Under the pieces are notes generated by a model. That model made no database searches. It was not told the DNA's origin and saw only the letters and a list, made by a program, of their open reading frames with translations. The translations under genes were made by a program, and so were the position numbers. From positions 930,001 through 994,000 of the forward strand of contig CP102060.1 of NCBI GenBank assembly GCA_024579835.1: DNA of 64,000 bases, read 5' to 3'. Of the stretch, positions 28,611-35,765 are shown piece by piece; the stretch's first letter is position 1; every line of letters begins with the position of its first letter. Origin of the DNA: Clostridiaceae bacterium HFYG-1003 (GTDB lineage Bacteria; Bacillota; Clostridia; Clostridiales; Clostridiaceae).

Positions 28611-28651
28611 GGATCCCCGGATGCTCTTCATCATCCCGGGATCCTTTTTTT
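28611..28651 (+). terminator. Intrinsic terminator of the als operon
   Basis: GGATCCCCGGATG pairs with CATCCCGGGATCC (one mismatch), followed by seven T, 33 bases after alsB. Confidence 0.85.
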
Positions 28652-28949
28652 CATCCTTGCCAGATCAATCCCAGGTCCATGATCCGAGATGAGACATCCT
28701 GGATTTATGCAGAACTCCGGGGGACGAGTTCTGACACAAAAATCTCATCCGGACCTAATGCTCCGATAGCCATTTTTTTCTGGTATCTCACTGGAATGCC
28801 CTGAATCATATATTCCGCTGCTACTGTCCTGACGGCATCATATTTTTGGTTGGGTATGATAATGAGAAAAAATCTCAAAAAAGTAAAATTATCCGTTATT
28901 TCAAGTATAATATAATTAAGAACGACTAAAAAGCAGGAGGTAAAAAGAT
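28652..28949. other. AT-rich gene-free stretch before the defence-like pair
   Basis: About 300 bases with no gene. A TATAAT at 28906-28911 probably is the -10 of the AAA ATPase promoter; no good -35 is seen. Base composition turns AT-rich here, marking the edge of an acquired segment. Confidence 0.5.
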
Positions 28950-30254
28950 ATGCTTATAGATTTTCGTTTCTCAAATTTTCGATCATTCTCTGATAAGTCG
29001 AGTTTATCGATGATTGCATCGAGCCAAACAACCTTGAACGAGAACCTGATCCGCAGCAATAAGCTCAGAATACTCCCATCCTGCGTCATATACGGAGCAA
29101 ACGCCAGTGGAAAATCAAACATAATCAAAGCCATGGCGGTCATGCGAGAAATTGTTTTATCAGGGTCCCTGGAGCAGAATATTGGTCCGGTTAAGAACCT
29201 TGAGCTTTATCCCTTCATATATCAAACGGAGAACAGACCTGTAGCGTTTGAGATTGAATTTATTCATGAGAATACAAGAATAGAGTATGGTTTTGCTTTT
29301 GAAGTTAATACGGAAAACAAGGGAAATCGGAGGATCGTATCCGAATTTTTAAACCACATAGATTCCAAGGAACACAGAATTAATCTGTTCCACAGGGATA
29401 AGGATCAAGTCGTTCATGGAAAAGAAAAGCGATCCCTCTCCAAGCTCCAATTCACAGAACAGCTGCTCGATCAATTTGAGACCCGAATCAATGCCAATCT
29501 CGATCAGTCCGAACTTTATTTAGCCAGGGGATTTAAAAGTTCCATTAACGGGGAATTGGCCGATGCGGTGATCGATTTTTTTCAGAAAAAGTTTTTTGTC
29601 GTAAATGACTTTACCATGATGAAAACGAATCTGACGTTTGAATTTGAGGAATCACCAGACAAAGATATTTTCATTTGGAATAAAACATTGGAACGGTTCG
29701 TACATCGGGCGGATTTTGGACCGCAAAAAATCGCGTATCTTTCAAAAAAACCAAATAACGAAGAGTCAGCCAATGTTAAGCTGGTTTCTGTTTATAAGAT
29801 AAATGGAAAGGAAACCACGGTACCGGCAGAATTGATGGAATCACGGGGAACATTGAAATTAATAGACTTTGCCATTCCATTTCACCATTTATTTCAGGCA
29901 GGTGGTGTGCTCATTCTGGATGAGTTTGATTCAGCGATTCATCCCGAGATCATTAAGGGCATTCTTGCCATGTTCAATGATCCAGAGATGAATAGGGCTG
30001 GCTCGCAGCTCGTATTCACTACTCATAATCCCATTTATTTGAGCAATAAAATTTTTCGAAGAGACCAGATCCGGTTTGTAGAGAAAGATCCGCAATCTTT
30101 CCGAAGTGTTATTTACTCCTTGGCCGACTTTGGATCCGAAGAAGTAAGGAATGATCAGAATTATCTGATCAACTATTTTAAGGGAAATTACGGAGCTCTT
30201 CCCTACATTGATTTCTCATCTCTGTTTGATTCCGCGAATGAAACGGAGGAGTAG
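28950..30254 (+). CDS. AAA-family ATPase of AbiLi/RloA type (putative phage defence)
   Basis: 434 residues behind AGGAGG. Walker A YGANASGKSNII (about residues 49-60), a long middle region, then Walker B GGVLILDEFDSAIHPEI and a switch-like FTTHNP near 355-375 place it in the AAA_15/AAA_21 group. The N-terminus LIDFRFSNFRSFSDKSSLSM is typical of these SMC/OLD-related ATPases. It is followed after one base by an RloB-type gene, the arrangement of AbiL abortive-infection and RloAB pairs. The gene is much AT-richer than its neighbours, suggesting transfer. Function in defence is inferred from family and pairing only. Confidence 0.8.
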   Translation: MLIDFRFSNFRSFSDKSSLSMIASSQTTLNENLIRSNKLRILPSCVIYGANASGKSNIIKAMAVMREIVLSGSLEQNIGPVKNLELYPFIYQTENRPVAFEIEFIHENTRIEYGFAFEVNTENKGNRRIVSEFLNHIDSKEHRINLFHRDKDQVVHGKEKRSLSKLQFTEQLLDQFETRINANLDQSELYLARGFKSSINGELADAVIDFFQKKFFVVNDFTMMKTNLTFEFEESPDKDIFIWNKTLERFVHRADFGPQKIAYLSKKPNNEESANVKLVSVYKINGKETTVPAELMESRGTLKLIDFAIPFHHLFQAGGVLILDEFDSAIHPEIIKGILAMFNDPEMNRAGSQLVFTTHNPIYLSNKIFRRDQIRFVEKDPQSFRSVIYSLADFGSEEVRNDQNYLINYFKGNYGALPYIDFSSLFDSANETEE

Positions 30255-30255
30255 C

Positions 30256-30594
30256 ATGTCAAAATGCAGGAAAACTTATTTTTGCATCTGTGAAGGACAA
30301 CAGGAGATGCTCTATTTTAAACACCTTTCACATCTCCTGTCAGATTTCCCTGACAGATCCATTACGTTCAATACTGTTAAGGGGAAACCATACCTTGTGA
30401 CAAAAAATCGTGTTGAGTATGACACCGCAGCAGTCTTTGATTTTGATTTTAATGAAGGGGAATTTCATAAAAGCATAGCTCTTTGTGACAAGGAGCCATC
30501 GAAAGGGAAGAAAAAGAAAACTGATCCAGTTATCTGGCATGCCTATTCCAACGTGAACTTCGATTTATGGCTCCTTCTGCAGTGTGAAGGATAA
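30256..30594 (+). pseudogene. Truncated RloB-like partner of the AAA ATPase
   Basis: ATG 30256 lies behind GGAGG and one base after the ATPase stop. The 112 residues contain the RloB-type start FCICEGQQEMLYFKHL, an acidic FDFDFNEG segment, and the conserved SNVNFDLWLLLQ, then stop abruptly. Complete RloB proteins are about 200 residues. Downstream to about 30760, other frames still read plausible tail pieces (for example ESIVQQLVALKEI from about 30632), so one or two frameshifts probably broke the gene. With this partner damaged, the pair may be inactive. Confidence 0.6.
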
Positions 30595-30771
30595 ATATCA
30601 AATGCTTAATCTGACCGATATGAAAGACTACTCGAAAGCATTGTTCAGCAACTTGTCGCATTGAAAGAAATTCAGCAGCCCGAAAGCTAAGATTTTAGTG
30701 ATTGCAGATGGATCAGAACAAATGAGTCAGAGGCTGAATGGGAATCAGATCAATGCTGAAGACAGAAATCG

Positions 30772-30820
30772 AAAAAACCTCCGGCATTCCTTGAGAAAGG
30801 AACATGCCAGAGGTTTTTTT
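30772..30820. terminator. Bidirectional terminator between the RloB remnant and the lyase operon
   Basis: AAAAAACCTC... pairs with ...GAGGTTTTTT around GGCATTCC/GGAACATGCC. T runs on both strands fit both the plus gene and the minus-strand lyase that ends at 30827. Confidence 0.85.
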
Positions 30821-30826
30821 GCCGGA

Positions 30827-32401
30827 TCAGACCAGTGGTCCGAGGATGTTCTCCGCCGTGTGGCGCAGGGCTCCGGAGTTGATTAAGGAGATGAGGGACT
30901 GGATGTGGGGGTAAAGGAACACATCTTCCCGCAGGAGGGGGACTTTGGTGGCGATCAGCTGGCAGAGAGCTTCGGTGGTCTGGGAGCGGGCCAGATCCTG
31001 GGGCAGGTAGGGATAGGACTGGTAGGCAGCGAGGAGTTCGATGGCCAGGACCTGTTCGAGCTTTTCGGCGCATTCCAGAGCTTTCTTGGCGGCGTTGTAA
31101 CCCATGGCGACGTAGTCTTCCTGATTGGCGCAGGTGGGAATGTTGTCCACCACGGCGGGCAGGGAGAGGCGTTTCATGTCGTTGAGCAGGCCGGCCTGGG
31201 TGTACTGGGTGATCATGAGTCCGCTGTTGAGGCCGGGCTGGGAGACCAGGAAGTAGGGGTTGCCGGAGATGGAGCCGTCAATGAGGCGGTTGGTGCGGCG
31301 TTCCGACATTTTGGCCACCATGGCGGCGGCGATGGCGGCGGTGTCCATTTCCATGCCGACGTAGGAGGAGTCGGGATTGCCGGAGGAGATGGCCAGGGGT
31401 TCTTCCGGTGTGCCCCAGGTAATGGGGTTGTCGCAGCAGCTGGCGAACTCGTCTTCCAGGGTTTCCCGGATGCCATAGAGACGTTTCTTGGCGGTGCCGT
31501 GGAGCTGGGGCACGCAGCGCAGAGACAGGGCATCCTGCAGGCGGTAGTCCAGGAAATGGCGGCAGATTTCGGAATCGCCCAGGATCCTGAGCAGCTGAGC
31601 CGCGGTTTCTCCCTGCCAGGTCTGGCGCCGGACACCCATCACGCGGGGATCGAAGGCCTTGAGGGTGGCCTTGGAGACCTCCAGGGTCATGGCGGCAATC
31701 AGGTCGGCACTGACCACGGCCTGGAGCATGCGGTCTAAAGCCACGGCGGCAAAGCCGGTGACGGAGGTGGTACCGGAGATCAGGAACAGGCCTTCCTTAT
31801 AACTCAAGGGGTAGGGCTTGAGTCCGACCCGGGCAAAGACTTCAGCCGCCGGAACCACGGCGCCGCCCACCAGGAACGAGCCCTTGCCGGTCAGAGCCAG
31901 GGAAATATGGGCTTCAGGACTCAGGTAGCCGACGGAGCCTTCCGCCGGGGCGAAGGGATACAGCCCTTCATTCAGGAACCAGGCGATGCGCTCCAGGGTT
32001 TCCAAGCGCACCCCGGAGTGCCCCTGACCCCCGTTGCAAAGCATCATGAGCAGGGTCGCCCGGACCACGGGCTCGGTCATGGGCGCGCCCAGGGAAGTGG
32101 CATGGGACAGCAGGATGTTCTCCTGCAGAGTGGCGGCATCTTCGGTGGAGATGACCTGGGTGCTGTTGGAGCCAAAGCCCGTGGTCACGCCGTAGACAAT
32201 TCGGCCTTCCTCGACCAGCGCCTGGACGATGGCGGTGGAGTGGCGGACTCGTTTTTCATAGGCCGGGCTGAAGCTGATCCGGGCTTCGCCTCGGACGATG
32301 GTCATGAACTGGTCCAGGGTCAGGCGCTGATCCAGGGTCACCACGGGCTGATTCTGAGCGGTCTGATTCATCGCAGTTTGATTCATTGAAGTATGATTCA
32401 T
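30827..32401 (-). CDS. Aromatic-amino-acid-lyase family protein lacking the MIO triad (lyase 1)
   Basis: The start at 32401 follows AAGGAG by six bases (in-frame codons above it lie before that site). The 524 residues follow histidine ammonia-lyase throughout: YGVTTGFG (Tyr70), NILLSHATSLG, SLRCVPQLHG, CCDNPI, MSERRTNRLIDG and NQEDYVAMGYNAA. Where ammonia-lyases read GSVGASGDLAPLAH, this protein reads GSVGYLSPEAH (155-165). Ala-Ser-Gly, the precursor of the MIO electrophile, is missing with a three-residue deletion. Classical amine elimination is therefore unlikely. Ergothionase, which removes trimethylamine, is a known MIO-free member. It is the last gene of an operon with a betaine transporter and a molybdenum hydroxylase. 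An N-terminal 5-residue repeat is encoded by a 15-bp tandem array. Confidence 0.85.
   Translation of the reverse strand: MNHTSMNQTAMNQTAQNQPVVTLDQRLTLDQFMTIVRGEARISFSPAYEKRVRHSTAIVQALVEEGRIVYGVTTGFGSNSTQVISTEDAATLQENILLSHATSLGAPMTEPVVRATLLMMLCNGGQGHSGVRLETLERIAWFLNEGLYPFAPAEGSVGYLSPEAHISLALTGKGSFLVGGAVVPAAEVFARVGLKPYPLSYKEGLFLISGTTSVTGFAAVALDRMLQAVVSADLIAAMTLEVSKATLKAFDPRVMGVRRQTWQGETAAQLLRILGDSEICRHFLDYRLQDALSLRCVPQLHGTAKKRLYGIRETLEDEFASCCDNPITWGTPEEPLAISSGNPDSSYVGMEMDTAAIAAAMVAKMSERRTNRLIDGSISGNPYFLVSQPGLNSGLMITQYTQAGLLNDMKRLSLPAVVDNIPTCANQEDYVAMGYNAAKKALECAEKLEQVLAIELLAAYQSYPYLPQDLARSQTTEALCQLIATKVPLLREDVFLYPHIQSLISLINSGALRHTAENILGPLV
32342..32401 (-). repeat. 15-bp tandem array at the 5' end of lyase 1
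   Basis: Four 15-bp units (ATGAATCANACNNCN on the minus strand) encode MNHTS, MNQTA, MNQTA and QNQPV. Three of them begin with ATG, offering alternative starts after slippage. Confidence 0.8.
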
Positions 32402-32492
32402 TGTTTTCTCCTTCAGGCGGAGGATCGCAGGCGGATCCCCCCGGTGCATTCATTCAGGTTCGGGACAGGCAGTGGGAACGGGCTAGAAGATT

Positions 32493-32519
32493 GGAACGCT
32501 CCCGGTGGGGAAGCGTTCC
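32493..32519 (-). other. Short hairpin between transporter and lyase 1
   Basis: GGAACGCT pairs with AGCGTTCC around an 11-base loop, 15 bases after the transporter stop on the minus strand. Only a weak AATCTT follows, so it is more likely an RNA processing or stability element than a full terminator. Confidence 0.4.
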
Positions 32520-32533
32520 ATGAGAACAGCCGG

Positions 32534-34105
32534 TTACTCGAGACCCTCGACTTTATCGATGAAGAACATCTTGATGACTGATACGATCTGGAGCAGGAAG
32601 ATGAACAGGACAAAGAAGCCGCCGGCCGTAGCCAGGGATTTGACGCCCTGTACGCCCTGAGCTCCGCCGCCGAAGATCGCCATGACGATGGCGATGGATC
32701 CGATGACTACGCCCCAGAGTACTTTCAGCATCGGAGGTGCTTCCGCGCCGATGGGGAGGTCCTTCACGCACATGGATGCGACGGTGGTGGAGGTAGCGTC
32801 CGCCGCGGTGACGAAGGAGATCAGTATGATCAGGAAGTTGATGGGGATAATGATGGTGCCAAGGCCGAAGGGAAGCTGATCCAGGAAGGCCCAGAGCGCG
32901 GTGACAGCGCTGTTGTTCTTGATGACTTCCACCAGGTTGATGACGCCGTCCATCTGCATCTGCAGGGCGGAGTTGCCCCAGACGGTGAACCAGACGATGC
33001 CGAAGATGGAGGGCAGAACCATGTTGACGAGAATGAACTCGCGGATGGTGCGGCCGCGGGAGATCTGCGCCAGGAAGATTCCCATGACGGGAGCATAGGC
33101 GATCCAGACAGCCCAGTCAAACAGTGTCCAGGACTGAACCAGCGGTGCGCCGCCGATGTCGATGGGATCCAGTCCCCAGCCCCAGAAGTTCTGCAGCCAT
33201 TCGGCCATGCCGGCGGTACCGTTGCGCAGGATGAACAGGGTCGGTCCGGCGACGAACAGGAGAATCAGGATGCCGTAGTAGAACCAGGCATTGAGGCTGC
33301 CGACCTTGGCCAGACCTTTGTCCAGGCCGATGTAGGCGGAGGAAGTAAACAGGACGATGATCAGTACGCCCAGACCAACGAACAGCGGCAGGTTCAGGGG
33401 CAGCTTGTACTTGTAGTTTAGTCCGGAGGTTAAGAGGGTAATGCAGGCGGTGAGTCCGGAAGTCAGTCCCAGAGCGATGGCCAGAAGGGACATGGTGTCA
33501 ATGATGGCGGAAACTTTTTTGCCCTTGACCCGGTCACCGAAGAGCGGCTCGAGGGTGGCGGCAATGCCCAGTTCCTTCTTGCGGTTGAAGTACATGTAGG
33601 CCACGGCCAGACCGCACAGGGTGTACATGGCATACGGGATAAAGGTCCAGTTGTAGAAGGACCGGCCAATGGCGAAACGGGCGGCTTCTGCTGTGTAGGG
33701 CTGAATTCCCAGGGCGTCGAGCTCGCCCCAGATATTGCCGAAGTAGATCAGGGGTTCATTGACGCCCCAGGTGACGATGCCCGATGCCACGCCGCCGGTG
33801 AGGGCCATGGCAAACCAGGTCATGAAGGAATACTTGGGTTTGGCGTCTTTGCCGCCGATGCGGACTTTGCCGAATTTGGAGAAAAGAAGGGCGAATACAA
33901 CGATGAGGGCAACCATGCTGGCGATCTGGTAGAGCCAGCCGAAGCTCTGCAGAGACCACTGGAAGAAGGCGTCCGCCGCGGTGGTCAGCGCTTTGTTGTT
34001 GAGGATGCCCAGCAGGGCAGCGCCGCCGGCGAAGACAATAGATGGGATAAAGACCGATTTTTTCAGATGCCACGTTTGCTTAGCGTTCGGTTTGTTTGAT
34101 TCCAT
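32534..34105 (-). CDS. BCCT-family betaine/carnitine/choline transporter
   Basis: 523 residues preceded by AGGAG eight bases upstream. About twelve membrane helices are visible with the family features: FIPSIVFAGGAALLGILNN in helix 1, TWFAMALTGGVASGIVTWGVNEPLIYF, a WAVWIAYAPVMGIFLAQISRGRTIREF stretch and FVTAADATSTTVASM. BCCT carriers move compounds with a fully substituted ammonium group (betaines, carnitine, choline), by sodium or proton coupling or by exchange. The C-terminus is short, without the long osmosensory tail of BetP, which suits nutrient import rather than osmoprotection. Lying between two MIO-free lyases, it probably imports their quaternary-ammonium substrate. Confidence 0.9.
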   Translation of the reverse strand: MESNKPNAKQTWHLKKSVFIPSIVFAGGAALLGILNNKALTTAADAFFQWSLQSFGWLYQIASMVALIVVFALLFSKFGKVRIGGKDAKPKYSFMTWFAMALTGGVASGIVTWGVNEPLIYFGNIWGELDALGIQPYTAEAARFAIGRSFYNWTFIPYAMYTLCGLAVAYMYFNRKKELGIAATLEPLFGDRVKGKKVSAIIDTMSLLAIALGLTSGLTACITLLTSGLNYKYKLPLNLPLFVGLGVLIIVLFTSSAYIGLDKGLAKVGSLNAWFYYGILILLFVAGPTLFILRNGTAGMAEWLQNFWGWGLDPIDIGGAPLVQSWTLFDWAVWIAYAPVMGIFLAQISRGRTIREFILVNMVLPSIFGIVWFTVWGNSALQMQMDGVINLVEVIKNNSAVTALWAFLDQLPFGLGTIIIPINFLIILISFVTAADATSTTVASMCVKDLPIGAEAPPMLKVLWGVVIGSIAIVMAIFGGGAQGVQGVKSLATAGGFFVLFIFLLQIVSVIKMFFIDKVEGLE

Positions 34106-34265
34106 TGTTACAACTCCTGTTTGTTTATTTGGGATGATGACTGGATCATGGTTCGGGCTGGAACTGGCCGTTCCCGGTCGGTCCGGGAGCGGTCCGGTGC
34201 AGCGGAATTTTTGGCGGAAAGGGTCAAAAAGACGGCCGCTGCGTCGGGGGTGGAGAATTTACGGA

Positions 34266-35765
34266 TCAGAGAATGTCATGGAGCCGGCCGGAGCGGATGA
34301 GCTCATACATCGTCTTGATGTCTTTGGAGAGGTTGCGGTCCTCGCTGTAGAAGGGGAGCACGCTGCGGATGATGTCGTAGGCCTGACTGGTTTTTTCGCC
34401 CAGCCGGGGCTTGCCGCGCAGGTCGATGGCCTGGCAGGCGTGCATGGCTTCGATGCCGAGGATGTAGCGGATGTTGTCGATGATCTGGAAGGCCTTGTCG
34501 GTGGTCAGGGGGAGGTTGGAGGCGTGGTCTTCAATGCCGCCGGCCAGGGAGTAGAAGTCCATGGAGGAGGGGTTGGCCAGGCTGCGGTTCTGTGAATCCA
34601 GCAGAGTATAGGTCTTCTGGATGGTGCCGAAGGCAATGGTGGTGACTTCCTTGGGCGTGAGGAACCGGGTGAGCTTGGTAAACTGGGGGTCAGCCAGCTT
34701 GATCATGCGGTAGCAGGAGGTCTTGGACATATGGTAGAGGGCGGACACCATCATTTCGACGCCCAGTGCCAGGGTGGTGGTTTCAAAGTTGGCGCTGACG
34801 TAGCTGCGCTGATCTTCGATGACAATGCAGGGATTGTCGTCGGTGGTGTTGAGCTGGATGTCCAGGAACTGACGGACATAGCTCATGGCGTCATAGACGC
34901 TGCCGGTGATGGCGTGGGCGCAGCGGAAGCTTAGGGGATCCTGCAGGGCCCGGTCGGCATGGGGTTCTTCCAGGTAGGAGCCTTTCAGGTTGGCGCGGAA
35001 TTCTTCGGCTGCGCGGATCTGGCCCGGCAGACCGCGCAGGGCGTTGACTTTTTCGCCGTAGGATTCGACGACGCCGTTGAGTCCTTCCAGGGAGAGGCAG
35101 GCAATGAGGTTGCACAGCCGGGTGATTTCCAGGGTTTCCTTGAGCAGGATGGCGGTGGTGCCTTCCCCCTGGGCATTGGAGGATACGATGGACAGGCCGT
35201 CCTTCGGACCCAGGCGGATCGGCGCGATGCCGGCCCGGTTCATGGCCTCGGCGGAGTTCATGATCTCTCCCTGGTATTCCACGTCGGTTTCACCGATAAA
35301 GGCCAGGCCGATGTGGGACAGGGTGGTGATGTCGGCTTCGCCGATGGAGGAGCGGCGGGGGATCTGCGGGTGGATGCCGTGGTTGAGGTAGAGGCGGTAC
35401 AGATCCAGGATCTCGGGGGAGATGCCGGTGCTGCCGGTGAGGGCCTTGTTCAGGCGGATCAGGAGGATGGCCCGGACTTCTTCCGTGGTATTGTAGGGCT
35501 CCACGCCCAAGGAATGGGAGTTGAGCAGGTTGCGGTTGTAGGTCTCGAAGAAGTCGGCGTCAAACTCTTTGTCCTTGTTCCAGCCGACGCCGCGGTTGAG
35601 GCCGTAGACCGGCTTGCCTTCGGCGGCCATGTCAAAGATGACCTGGCGTGACGAGCGGACCTTGTCCCAGGCCGACTCGCTCACCGTGACCGGGCGGCGG
35701 TCATAGACGATTTCGTACAGCTGATCCAGGGTCAGCTCATTTCCTTGTAACTGGATGGGATCCAT
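34266..35765 (-). CDS. Aromatic-amino-acid-lyase family protein lacking the MIO triad (lyase 2)
   Basis: The start at 35765 follows AAGGAGG by five bases; an in-frame ATG 24 bases earlier precedes that site. The 499 residues are homologous to histidine ammonia-lyase but distant from lyase 1: VYGLNRGVGWNK, YNRNLLNSHSLGV, LQDPLSFRCAHAITG, DDNPCIV and a final GIEDHASNLP in place of QEDHVSMG. At the MIO site it reads SSIGEADITTLSH (139-151) instead of SVGASGDLAPLAH, so Ala-Ser-Gly is absent. The gene overlaps the molybdenum-hydroxylase gene by 29 bases, showing tight coupling. A lyase or isomerase without MIO, for example a trimethylamine-eliminating one, is the best guess. Confidence 0.85.
   Translation of the reverse strand: MDPIQLQGNELTLDQLYEIVYDRRPVTVSESAWDKVRSSRQVIFDMAAEGKPVYGLNRGVGWNKDKEFDADFFETYNRNLLNSHSLGVEPYNTTEEVRAILLIRLNKALTGSTGISPEILDLYRLYLNHGIHPQIPRRSSIGEADITTLSHIGLAFIGETDVEYQGEIMNSAEAMNRAGIAPIRLGPKDGLSIVSSNAQGEGTTAILLKETLEITRLCNLIACLSLEGLNGVVESYGEKVNALRGLPGQIRAAEEFRANLKGSYLEEPHADRALQDPLSFRCAHAITGSVYDAMSYVRQFLDIQLNTTDDNPCIVIEDQRSYVSANFETTTLALGVEMMVSALYHMSKTSCYRMIKLADPQFTKLTRFLTPKEVTTIAFGTIQKTYTLLDSQNRSLANPSSMDFYSLAGGIEDHASNLPLTTDKAFQIIDNIRYILGIEAMHACQAIDLRGKPRLGEKTSQAYDIIRSVLPFYSEDRNLSKDIKTMYELIRSGRLHDIL

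Noticed and set aside
30827-32401. Annotation of lyase 1 as standard histidine ammonia-lyase (hutH)
   Set aside because: The Ala-Ser-Gly MIO triad is absent and no other hut gene is present.
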